DNA of 64,000 bases from Saprolegnia diclina VS20 (GCF_000281045.1 NW_008246081.1:708180-772179), one strand, 5' to 3'; positions 11,701 through 21,978 are shown, counted from the first letter of the stretch. Translations and numbers: made by a program. The notes: generated by a model not told the origin, from the sequence alone.

Positions 11701-14700
11701 ACTCATGAGCTTGAACTTGTACTTGGCAATCACATCGAGTACAAAGAGCACGTCGAGTACGTAGTCGACGATAAAGCCGTAGAGGTACGACGGCGGCTGC
11801 AAGGACGAGAAGAACGCGAGCCGGAATGGTACAAGGAACGCATTGTAGAGAAGCGCGAGGACAACGAGCACCGAGAGCACCTTCCGGAAGCGCGATTTTG
11901 GGTGGAATCGGCTCGACCGCAGCAAGTCCTTTTCTTTGGCCGCCGCCGACTTGATCATGAGCTTGAGCGCGGCGCGTTTCCGGCGCGTTGGCGAGTTGCG
12001 CTTTGGACTCCCACTGGGCACTACATGGGATGGCTTGTACTTGGCGGGCACCGGCGCTTCACCGTCGTCGTTCGTAGCGTCCTCGGGCATAGGTGCGGTT
12101 TGAATACTCAGTGCGATGGCCTCGGCGTCGTCACCGTGTAAGTGCAGCAGCATGTCGCGCAGCAGCGGGGCCCACTGCCCGGCCGGTGCCAGAATCGCCT
12201 CGACGCCCGGCGCACGCAGCAGGAGCACCTCGCAAAAGAGGTCGTCCGTCTCGTACGAGAACGCGTGCGTCTCCCGGAGTGCCTGCGCGTCCGCCTCTGG
12301 CATGCCATGCTGCACAAAGCACTCGATGCCAAAGGTGCGGAGGCGCAGCGAGCCTTCTTCAAATATCTCGTGGCGCTCGTTCGACGACGCGCGGAAGAGC
12401 GTGCCCGTGTTGAGGATGCCGAGCGCCCCTTCCGGCAAACTCACGGTGGCGTGGGGCATGTACAGCTGCGGCTCCAAGAGAGCGTAGATCTGGCGCATGC
12501 CGTCGTCGTTGATGTGGCCAAAGAACCACGCTTTGGGGTGGCCGTTGCGGCACATACTGCGCATGATCTCCCAACGCAGAGGTGAGAGGACGCTCAGAAT
12601 GGCAGTCTCCTTCTCATAATACTCGTGGTCCCACATAAACTCAAAATACATGAGGACGCGCTCTTTGAGCACCTTTGGGAGCTTGTGTGCAGTGACGAGC
12701 CACTTGAACCTACCATATTGAGTTTGCACATTTGAGTTTGCACTTGGGGTTGTACCCAATCAGTGTCTTTTGCTGCGAGAGCTTGGCCTTGTTGCGCGTC
12801 AAGAGCAGCGACGCGACCGACCCGACGAGCGCTGGCTTGATGATCGCACCGTAGAGCAGCATGATGGTCGCCACCAAGGTTTCGTACGGGTTGACGGGCA
12901 CAATATCGCCAAACCCAAGCGTCGAGCCGCCAATGTACCCAAAGTACATGGACCGGATGATGTACAACCGGTTGTGCGCGTACGTTTGGAAGTAGTAGTC
13001 GTCGTTGCCTTGGTCCATCGCGACCCACGTCGCGCCACCGTACGCGTCGCTCGTGACTTGGGCGACATAGTACCAGAAACACCCGACAATGTACCCCGAG
13101 AGCACAAGAATGGAGAGAATACGAAGGATGCGGCGGGCAAACACGTGGATGTGGAAGCGCGAGAGCAGCATGGCCTCGGCGACCTGAAAGTACTCGATCA
13201 AGTGCAAGAAGCGCAGAATCTAGCGCGTCGTCGTGAGGCACGTGATAGATTGATAGATAGATTGATAGATTGATTGATAGATGGGCGTACCTTGTTGAGG
13301 CGGTAGAAGGGGAGATCCCGCATGCCGCTCACGAGCCCGAGCGCGTCGAGGGGTAAGATCGAGACGGCGTCGACCCAAAACCACCCAGAGCGCAGGAAGA
13401 GGTTGCGGATCTTGCGGCGCTCCGTGACGATCGTTCCATCGTGTTCGACGGCAAAGCGCGTGCAATGGAGGTAGAAGTCGGTCGCAAAGAAGATGTCAAA
13501 GCACCAGAAGATGAGGAGGTTGGCCATGGCTTCGTGGTCGAGGTTCTCAAACCGGTTGTGGGACTGGAAGAACGCACAGTCTCGGGGCACAGCATACACA
13601 TTGTAGAGCAGTCCGAGAAGCGAGAGAAGCGTCCAGACACGCCGAAACATCGAGTTGGGCAAGTAGTCGGACGCGTTGAGGCGGCACCGGCGGCGACGAC
13701 CATTCCGGGCGCTCGAGCTGCTGCTCTCGTGCTGCATGAGGATGTCGCCCTCTTTCGTCCACATCTCGTCATCGTCGTCGAGACCTTGCACAGCGTGCTC
13801 GGTGGCGACGACTTCCCGGAATTTGCGCGCTGATAAGAACACAAACTCGCTTGGCGCGGTGCAGACGACCGTGAACGGGACGCAGTCGCCCTTCTGGAAG
13901 AGCGATTGGTCGCCGAAAAAATCGCCGGCGCGCAGCGTGCGCAAGACCGCGTCGTCCGACGATCGAAACTCGGCCGCGCCCATGCGCAAGAAGTAGAGGC
14001 CGTCGAGCGGCGCGTCGGCCAGTAGGAGAACGTCGCCGGGCGCCTTGTTGACGTAGACCACTTGCTCGGAGATGGCTTGCCGCAAACTTTTGCTAAAGTG
14101 GTGAAAGCGCGGGACGCCGTGCAGAATCGCCTCCTCTCGTTCGATCTGGAGACGCGACCGGAGCGCGTACGGCAGCGTCGTCTCGAGCTCGGCCCCGGTC
14201 GCGTTGAGCTCGGGCACAAACGCGGCCTTTGCCGCCACGAGCGCGCGGTCTTGGAGCTCGATGGACGCGCCGCGCCATTCGAGGTAGCCGCAGACATCGT
14301 CGAGCATCTCTTGCAGCGCCATTTCGTTCCGATCTGCGTGCTCCATGAGCTTGACCACCGACGCGATCGAGGCGCACGACACAAAGATGCCGATGTAAAT
14401 GACCTACATCGCCATGTATATCAATGTTTCAACATATCAAATTAAAAAATTCAAAATTTTGCCACGTACCATAATCGCATAGATGGTCTCGGGGAAGGTC
14501 ACGGCCGTCACGTCGCCAAACCCGACGGTCGTGAGCATCGTCGCGCCCCAGTAGACCGACCGGAGGTACATGCGCGTCGTCGAGTCGTTGTAAAATTGCT
14601 TGTGCAACGACGCATTGATCCACATGTGGTCGTGATGCCGCTCGAGGTACGCGACGTAGAACCAAAAGCAGCCGCACCAGTGCGACGCCATCGGCAAGAT

Positions 14701-15105
14701 GAGGAGGATGTAGAGCGTTCGCCGCTTCTGCACCGAGAGCCGCCAGAAGTACCCCTCGGCGATGCGCAAGTTGCGCCAGAGCGGGACGATCGCGAGCACA
14801 TGGTTGAGCCGAAAGAAGCCAAAATTGCCTTCGTATCCCGCGAGCGCCACAGCCACGTCAAAGGGCACGAACGCGAGCAGCTCGAGCCACCGGTGGCGGT
14901 GCGGCGACCGGCGCAGCAGCTGCACGAGAGAGATAAGCAGCATGATTGCATCAAAGGCGTAGTCCAGCACAAGAAGCGCGGGCGGCGTATCGAGGAGCGC
15001 GCGGGAACTGATGACGAGCGCGCGCAGCGGCAGTGTCACGGCGTTGGCGGCGACGGCCGCGACCGAGACGACGCACGTCGCGCCGACCAGCGTCACCTTG
15101 GGCAT
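8718..15105 (-). CDS. Four-unit tandem CNG/KCNH-like cation channel
   Basis: Five exons (15105-14470, 14403-13292, 13220-12756, 12709-9693, 9604-8718; 6117 bases in frame) encode 2038 residues. Four successive units each show S1-S6 helices, a pore loop, a C-linker and a cNMP-binding-like fold. Pore filters are TVGFGD (about residue 190), TLGFGD (about 683), VVSSGIIV (about 1256, filter lost) and TIGLGD (about 1755). The C-linker after unit 2 is clear (FKWLVTAHKLPKVLKERVLM). All four cNMP-binding-like segments are diverged: unit 1 has FFGDQSLF where the family has FGE-x-S-L plus an Arg. The S4 segments carry few regular positive charges. The C-terminus is acidic. One such chain could form a pseudotetramer, like Nav/Cav channels; this is inference. 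The splice joins were checked for frame and donor/acceptor only. Confidence 0.9.
13245..13283. repeat. Microsatellite of GATAGATT-type units inside a channel-gene intron
   Basis: A short tandem run of TTGATAGA/GATTGATA units lies within the intron between channel exons 2 and 3 (13221-13291). It makes this the longest intron of that gene apart from the last one. Confidence 0.8.
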
Positions 15106-15405
15106 GCTGCTTTCTTGTACGACGGTTGGTGTTGTTCGTTTCACAACGCGGATTAGTCGATTCGTCGTCGCGACTAACTAAAGATGCTATGCGTTTCACG
15201 GGACCATCGTCAACTGGGTGGTCGAACCACCCTCCGTAGGACGCGGTGCGACTGGGACGAGCCAATTTCAAAGTGTGGACGCTCTTTGCGACTCAATTTT
15301 GACACAATACCCTTCTAGTCGCTTGTAGTTCAAGGACTAAACCTTCTCCACTGCAAAGAATCGATCGACGATGCATTCCTGCAGCAACGCCCCGGGTGTT
15401 GACGT

Positions 15406-15442
15406 CTCAGATCTAGGAGCTCAGATCTCAGATCTCGGAGCT
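15406..15442. repeat. Short CTCAGATCT repeat cluster
   Basis: CTCAGATCT occurs at 15406-15414, 15420-15428 and 15427-15435; two of the copies are followed by (A/C)GGAGCT. AGATCT is itself a palindrome. No function can be read from it. Confidence 0.7.
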
Positions 15443-15699
15443 GGTCCAACGGCATGCAAATCTTGTCCTCGCATCGGTGTGAGCACTGCTCCTATTAACA
15501 TAGGACTTGGTGGTTGCTGCCACGATTGTAGTTGGAGTCTACCTACTAGAATACACGTCCGTCATGTTTTTTAATCAGTCGATTTTCGAGAGTTTAGGAG
15601 AAACAAGGAGACTTCAAGTCACTACAAAGCGTCACCGTGCTCGCATGATGCTCTCGTGATGAAGCGCCAACGGAACTGTGCTATGCTGGTTGGACGTGG

Positions 15700-15771
15700 A
15701 TTGGCTAAATAAAGTAAAAGCAGCCCAATGAGCGCCATGTCATTGGATTAAAGTGCGCTTTTTTGTCCAAT
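15700..15771. promoter_or_regulatory. CCAAT-box cluster upstream of NYN-RRM copy A
   Basis: CCAAT or ATTGG at 15700-15704, 15725-15729, 15742-15746 and 15767-15771, ending 38 bases before the ATG at 15810. CCAAT is the binding core of NF-Y. The paralogue has a similar set of four. Confidence 0.5.
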
Positions 15772-15809
15772 CCAAATACTTTGCGCACACAAGTACCAAC
15801 GATCGGGCC

Positions 15810-17764
15810 ATGACCGACTCGACGCCCGGCGTGCGGCCGGCAGCCCTTACGACTGGCGCCTCCCGCAACGTGCTCATCATCGGTACGCCACGGCGTAGCT
15901 TGGAGCTTGGCACGATGCAGCTACATCTCATTAGACGGACAGTACGCTTCGATCGGCGCCCGTGGGCTCGTACGGCAACGGCATTGCAAGCATCGCGTTG
16001 GCCTTATGCCACGCGCTTTAGGCCGGCGGCAAGATCGATTTTAAGCTCCTGCGAAGCACGCTCGAGACGTTAGTCGGCGCCGAGTTTAGCGGTGCCTCCG
16101 CGACGATGCTGCAACCCGTGCTGACCACTGCTCTCTGGTAGAGTGCTGGTACTTTGACCACGAGCCCATTAGCGCCAAGAGCGCGTACCAGAGCCAGAAT
16201 CCGTTCATCTCGGCGCTCAAGCTCGCGCCGCCTCTCGGCCCGCAGGTACGACGACGATGCTGACGACGCTGCATCACAGTGCGTTAGTTTCAAGTAAAAA
16301 TGTACGCGATGAAAAAGTACAAATGCCACTGCCCGAGCTGCGGCCACAGCTTTACGCAGCACGTGCAGAAGGGCGTCGACAACGGGTATACCTCGCGTAC
16401 GTCCGCGCGTGTAATCTCACATGGCCGTAGCCTCGCGACCAAGATGCTCTCGCTGGCCTACGAAGACGTACGCCATGCTATTGCGATCTCGGAGGCTTGA
16501 CAGCTGCGTAGATGGCCGATCGCATCGTTCTCTTTGCAGGTAGACGCCATCTACGAGCGCTTGGCCGGAGCCCGTATTAGGGGACGGGGACTTTTATGAC
16601 ACGCTCGACTTGGTCCGGAACGTTCGCCGAAAAGACCTTTGGGTCGTCGGTGCGTGTGACCCTCTCTTCATTGGTGCGTCATGCCGCAATAGGCTACCGC
16701 GACTCGGTCTCGGCCGACCTCCAACAGCTGGCGTCCAAGGTCATTTGGATGAACGACCTCCGTAACATCACGCAACAGCCATCCGCAGCATTGGCGCCAG
16801 GCCGCGGCGCCCCGGTGCCTTCCACGACGCGGCACAGTGTGTACGTGGGTCGACTACCGAGTGCAACGACCGAAGCCCTTTTGCACGAGGCGTTTGAGCA
16901 CTGCGGCCCGATGCTCTCGATGCGGCTGCACGCGGCCCGCGGCTTTTGCTTTATCGATTTTCCCACAGACGATGCTGCCGACCTCGCGTGCGAGCTCAAC
17001 GACACCAAGCTACTCGACCGACGCATCGTGGTCAATCACGAGCGACCCAATGGAAAGCAGCGGCCATCGCCATCGCCCGAGACGACGACAACAACGTTGC
17101 CCGCAGCAGCGCCGCGCGCATTGTCCAAGCGCAAGCAGCAGCCAGTGGCGCCCGAGGCACCGACCAGCAAGAAACCAAAGAAATCGAAATCAAAATCGAA
17201 ATCGGCAAAAGCACCATGCCGCGTGCTCGTGAATGGTCTCGTGCCAGGGACTACCGAACGTGACGTGCGCGCGCTCTTTGGCCCATTTGGCGCGATCGAG
17301 CATGTGGTGCTGGATAGCGGCCAGCTCCCGGTGCGGTCGTGCTACATCACATTCCGCGACGAAGCGAGCGTAGCCCTGGCCAAGCGCCTCGACGGGTCCC
17401 GCCGCCAAGACGTCGTGCTCCGCGTCGAAACGCCGACCGAAGGCCCAAAGAAGAATCAACCAGGTGCGCTTGCATTGGGTAGCAAGATGGCAAGACACTC
17501 ATGTGTGTAGGCGAGATCAAGACAGCAAATCGCATGGTTGACTTGGTCGAAGCAGACTGCGACTCGGATGCGTGGCCCGGTACGTGGCGCCAAAGGATTG
17601 CGCGAGGTTGCTATATGGGGTACGTAGCTGCACGACCAAGAAATGTGCGAGAAACCGCTGCGGCGCGGAACCATGAAGTCATTGACCTCTGCTTCTCGGA
17701 CGACGACAACAGCGACGATGACGCTGCGGACGACCAAGACACGGACGACGATAGCGATTTTTAG
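15810..17764 (+). CDS. NYN-domain ribonuclease-like protein with two RRMs (copy A)
   Basis: Eleven exons (15810-15882, 15935-15969, 16022-16091, 16142-16245, 16288-16385, 16431-16467, 16512-16539, 16581-16649, 16693-17463, 17511-17579, 17628-17764) give 496 residues in frame. The N-terminal NYN (PIN-like) domain shows NVLIIDGQY (D25), KGVDNGLATKMLSLAYED (D125) and LFAGDGDFYDTL (D150, D152), the acidic residues expected of a metal-dependent RNase. A Cys-rich insert, KCHCPSCGHSF, precedes KGVD. Two RRMs follow: VYVGRLPSATTEALLHEAF (about 218) and RVLVNGLVPGTTERDVRALF (about 346), separated by a Lys/Ser linker. The C-terminus ends in VIDLCFSDDDNSDDD, which looks like a SUMO-interacting motif. 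NYN plus RRM recalls animal MARF1, but there is no LOTUS repeat. An RNA-degrading role is inferred. Confidence 0.85.
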
Positions 17765-18156
17765 GACCTTTGCTTTCGAGTGTTCGATGCAAGGGACATA
17801 TTGCGTTGCGAAGCTACCCTAGCCCTAGACCGTATGTGTGGGAAAGTTGAGCTGCTAAATGACGTAGAAACACTGGGTGGACACGTGTTCTGAGCCGCAA
17901 ACACTTGGTATGTAGAGCAGATACGACAAAAGTGCTCGACGCTTTTGTCGGCAGTTTTACGGTTGGACGCGTTGGTTGCTACCAGTGGACAAAACTGTCA
18001 TCAACCGTTGCGATGTAGTGATTGGCTGAAATCGTACATGCCAACCAATCCACAGCATGGTTGTTGTCAATTGCACCATCATTTTGACCAATCAACGCTT
18101 CGGACGTCGTTTCATTGGCTGCGTCTGGCACAAAGCCCAAGTCAGCGCGACCGACA
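17765..18156. other. Intergenic between the two NYN-RRM paralogues
   Basis: 392 bases without a gene; the right third is the CCAAT-rich promoter of copy B. Confidence 0.6.
18021..18118. promoter_or_regulatory. CCAAT-box cluster upstream of NYN-RRM copy B
   Basis: CCAAT or ATTGG at 18021-18025, 18045-18049, 18088-18092 and 18114-18118, ending 38 bases before the ATG at 18157. Number and end spacing match copy A. Confidence 0.5.
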
Positions 18157-20415
18157 ATGGCCAAGCCCTTCCGCAACGTGCTCTTCATCGGTAGCCGCCG
18201 TCGCATGGACCATGCTTCATCCTTGCCATCTGGTAGATGGAAGCTACGCCGCCAGCGGCGCCCGCGCCCTCGTAGGCCGACGACGACACCACCACCAATG
18301 GCCTTCACATGAGCACCATTAGGTTGGCGGTCCGTTGGACTTTAAGCAGCTGCGAGCCGCGCTAGAGACTCTTGTTGGCGGCGAGTTTAGCGGTACGCCT
18401 CTCGTCGCTGCTTCGTGCGAATGACAGCGTCTTGTAGAGTGCTGGTACTATGACAACGAGCGCATGGACAACCCGAAGAGCCCGCTTCCGAGCCAGAGCG
18501 CCTTTGTCTCGTCGCTCAAGCTCGCGCCGCCGCTTGGCCCGCAGGTCGTCGCCTGCTTCACTACCGCACACGTCTCTCATGCCAACGACTTGGCTAGTTT
18601 CAAGTCCGGTTGTACCCAATGAAGGCGTGCAAGTGCTTTTGCCCGAGCTGCGGCAATGGCGTTTCCCACCAAGTCGAGAAAGGCGTCGGGAACGGGTACG
18701 CTCGTACGCAGAGAGGCAAGGACACATGCAAGATCCATCTAGACTGGCGACCAAGATGCTCTCGCTCACGTACGAAGACGTACGTCTGACTCCTCGTAGG
18801 CAGGTGGTAAAGCAATGTGTAGATGGCGGACCGCGTCGTGCTCTTTGCTGGTGCGACTGCAAGTGACTTTAGTCGACTAGAATGTTTGGCGTTAGGGGAC
18901 GGCGACTTCTACGATACGCTGGACCATGTGCGCAACATTCGCCGAAAAGAGCTTTGGATCGTCGGTGCGTCTTCAGTCGACGACTTACAGCGCTGACGCG
19001 ACGACGTAGGCTACCGCGCGTCGGTCGTTCCCGACATCCAGCAGTTCGCGTCCAAGGTCATTTGGATGGAAGACCTTTTGCCCCAGTCTGTCGATGAGAG
19101 CAAGATCAGTCCACCCACCCCCACCACCACCACGAACACCGTGCCCCACCCTACCCCCGTCCCCAACGAGCCACTACCCCCTCTGCGAATCGTGCCTCCG
19201 TCCCAAAGCGGACCACCCGCGCCTCACTCGCCTCCGCAGCAGTCGCTGCCCAGCACGCGGCGCGACGCCGCACCACTGGGACGCCCTCCGGCTCCGCCTT
19301 CCTCGGACCTTGTCCCCCGGCGCTCCACCTCGCCACATGAAGCGCCTCGCGCTGCCTCGTCCACTACTCCGGGCCTCCTGAGCACCCCTCGCTACGCCAT
19401 CTCGACGGGCCTCCTCGAGACACCCCGCACGGCCTCGTCTTCTTCGTCGCCGTCGGGTCTCTTGGAAACGCCCCGGCAGATCACATCAACGAGCATGCCC
19501 CCCACCCCCCGGTCCTCGTCCTCCGACCTCCCCCCTACGTCGCGGCAGTCGTTGCTCGCCGGGCCACTCGAGTCGCCGCGGCAGGCTTTGCCGGCCGGTC
19601 CGCTCGAGACGCCTCGCCACGCGCCGACGTCGCGTCCGCCAAAGTTACCGGCCAACACAGCGGCCGACCCTCGCCGCGCGTACGTCGGTCGCCTCGAACC
19701 CAACGTGACCGACCGCGTCCTCCGCGACCTCTTCAAGTCGAGCGGGCGCATCCTCTCGATTCGCATCCACGAAGGCTTTGCGTTCATCTCGTTTGGGTCG
19801 TCGGCCGAAGTGTTTCGCGCCTGTGAGCTCAACAACTCGCTCGTTGGCGGCCGGCGCATTCTCGTGCAGCCCGAGAAGACGCGCGACGTTGTGCCCAATC
19901 TCAAGCGCAAGCAACCGGACGGCCTCGACGCGCCGCGCAAGCGCCAGCAGCGGTCTCGCCGCGTCTACGTTGGCGGCCTGGCACCGGCGGCGAGCCAGAA
20001 CGACCTCCGCTCACTCTTCCTGCGCTTTGGCACGATCGAAGGCATTGAGCTCGACACGGGGCGTCGACACGCCTTCATCACGTACCAGGACGCCGAGAGC
20101 GTCACAGCGGCCTTGGCGCTCAACGGCAACAACCTCCGCCAGCATCCGCTCCGCGTCCAAATCGCGCGGCCGTACAACGAGCCCCGAGGTAGTAGTACGC
20201 TGGAGACGACGACATGTGACATGTAACGCTGGTCTGTCTAGTCGATGACAACGTTCCCGTCCGAACGGTCTCGGTGCACCCGACGTCCGAGCCTCCCAAT
20301 GACCAAGCACGTATGTACTCACCACCTGTCTCGACCGTGTATCTCCATCGTGACTGTAGACGCACGCACGGTCACTGCTCTCACGAACGACACGGTCCGT
20401 TCCTACGACGTCTGA
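18157..20415 (+). CDS. NYN-domain protein with two RRMs (copy B, catalytic Asp replaced)
   Basis: Eleven exons with the same intron positions and phases as copy A (18157-18190, 18237-18271, 18323-18392, 18438-18544, 18598-18695, 18743-18779, 18823-18850, 18896-18964, 19010-20188, 20242-20310, 20360-20415) give 593 residues. The NYN domain keeps NVLFIDGSY (D12) and LFAGDGDFYDTL (D138, D140), but the KGVD motif reads KGVGNGLATKML, so the Asp is Gly113. The Cys-rich insert CKCFCPSCG is kept. A Pro/Ser-rich linker of about 180 residues contains repeated LETPR-like units. RRMs start near residue 382 (AYVGRLEPNVTDRVLRDLF) and 475 (VYVGGLAPAASQNDLRSLF). The acidic SIM-bearing tail of copy A is absent. 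It is probably an RNA binder with reduced or lost nuclease activity (inference). Confidence 0.85.
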
Positions 20416-20477
20416 GAATGTGACCAACCAAAGTCCATTTTGATAAATGATCCGAATGACAATGAGATCGTTTAAAC

Positions 20478-21504
20478 TTAGCGATTTTCCTGAAAACAAG
20501 TATAGCCGACGAGGTCGTGGAGCGGCGCCAAGATGTCCTTGATGTATGCGTACGCAGCGTCGGTCGAGTGGGCGCAAAACCGAATTATCGCTCCGTGGTG
20601 GCCCAAGGGGCTAATGGCCGACCGCACGTCCGACACGTCGCTTTGCGCCAAGCGGCCCGACGGCACGGGCGACTGGTGCGGCGCGAGCTGCTTGCGCGCG
20701 CCGTCGGCGAGAAGCTGCGCGACAAGCGCCATGACGCGCGGCCCGCAGAGCACGAGGGTGCCCATGACATGCATACCACCCATGCGAGTCCGGAGCGGGA
20801 TCGTCTCGTCTTGCCGGAGCCGCACGCGGTCGATCACAAGCGGCGTAGACGGCGCGTTGTCAGCATGCGTCATGTAAATCTCGTTGCAGCTCTCGTAGGT
20901 GTCGAAGGCCCAGTGCTCGCCACGCGCGACGCGGCCGCTCGTGAGCCAGTCCAAGACGACGAGCGTCGCGGTGGCGTCGACCTCAAAGACCTGGCGCTGT
21001 ACGTACTTGGCATTTTCATAGCACGTGACGGGGTCGGGCAAGAGGAGGAATGTCGCGTGCGCGTGCAGCGACACGTGCAACTCTTGCTTCGTACGGTCGT
21101 TGGCCCGCGCCGGGTCTGGAATGCACTTGAAGACTTTGGTTGTAGCCTGCGTACAGAGCACGGCTAGAGCAAAGGATGCATGCATGAGTGTGGTCACTTC
21201 GCACAGTAGAGAACGATGCTACCGGAGGTCGATGCGTTCGCGACTACGTGGATCTTGGTGTGGTCGCGCGAGACGAGGCCGCCGCCGTAGCCCAAGATGC
21301 ACTAGAAAAGGTGCATTGGTGAGCGCACATCGAGGCGAGTCAGCGTACGATGACGTTCGTGTGAAAGCCGAGCGATATCGCGCTCGTGGGCCGAAGAAAC
21401 TTGAGCGGGTACGCTGCATACTCGTGCGTCGCCAGCGTCTCGCCTGTCTCGGCCACGTACTCGAACGTGAGCTCGCCATTGTTGCGCTTGTCTGGCGTCG
21501 CCAT
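20478..21504 (-). CDS. ureD: Urease accessory protein UreD
   Basis: Three exons (21504-21349, 21301-21223, 21163-20478) give 306 residues. Family marks are GELTFEYVAETG, YPLKFLRP, LGYGGGLVSRDHTKI, and the core LCTQATTKVFKC (UreD: TTQAATKVY). UreD (UreH) acts with UreF and UreG to load nickel into apo-urease in the cytosol, so its presence implies a functional urease and urea use in this organism. The other urease genes are not in this window. It is convergent with copy B of the NYN-RRM pair, with only 62 bases between the stops. A pair of CCGGATA elements sits 20-46 bases upstream of the start. Confidence 0.88.
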
Positions 21505-21524
21505 CGAAGTGCAATGTGCATTCC

Positions 21525-21550
21525 ACCGGATACACGAGTTGTATCCGGAT
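21525..21550. promoter_or_regulatory. Double CCGGAT element upstream of UreD
   Basis: ACCGGATA at 21525-21532 and TATCCGGAT at 21542-21550, 21-46 bases upstream of the UreD ATG. The same palindromic core (ATCCGGAT) occurs before five other genes here. Confidence 0.45.
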
Positions 21551-21969
21551 GACACATAAGATCGTCACGAAAGATCGCACAAATGGGCCAATGGACGCCA
21601 TGCAACAGGACCCTTCCCCACGAGGAAGTCGATCTCTCCAAGTGTTCCTCTCGGCAGCCAAAGCCATAGGTGTTTAAGATCTTAGTCGAGGACTCGGCTC
21701 GAAAATAAGCGTCTCAAGCGTATGGCCGCCTCCTGTACGGCGCGGGAAGGTAGAGGTCGTAGCTCTTGGTCCGTGTGTGCTCGTCGGTCACGATACTGTC
21801 GCGGCATTTTCCACGAAAAGACGCTCCGGTTTTCCGAAAATAGGCACCCTTTCTACACAACCGCCGCGTGGGTGTTCACCGGTTGAAGATGGCCCCCTCA
21901 AGATGGCTCTGAAGCGGCGTCCAATCACATGCGCGCTGCCGATTCCTCGCGACGGCGATTGGTGGCTCG

Positions 21970-21978
21970 TATCCGGAT
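21970..21978. promoter_or_regulatory. TATCCGGAT element upstream of Gα
   Basis: TATCCGGAT about 100 bases before the Gα ATG, next to an ATTGG box. Confidence 0.4.

Larger units (their letters stand above)
15106..15809. other. Divergent promoter region between channel and NYN-RRM genes
   Basis: 704 bases with no gene. The left part serves the channel (minus strand) and the right part the NYN-RRM gene (plus strand). It contains three overlapping or adjacent copies of CTCAGATCT (15406-15435) and, near the right end, four CCAAT boxes. Confidence 0.6.

Noticed and set aside
10333-12141. A 602-codon plus-strand frame opposite the channel gene
   Set aside because: Antisense shadow of channel exon 4; no recognisable domain, highly charged low-information sequence.
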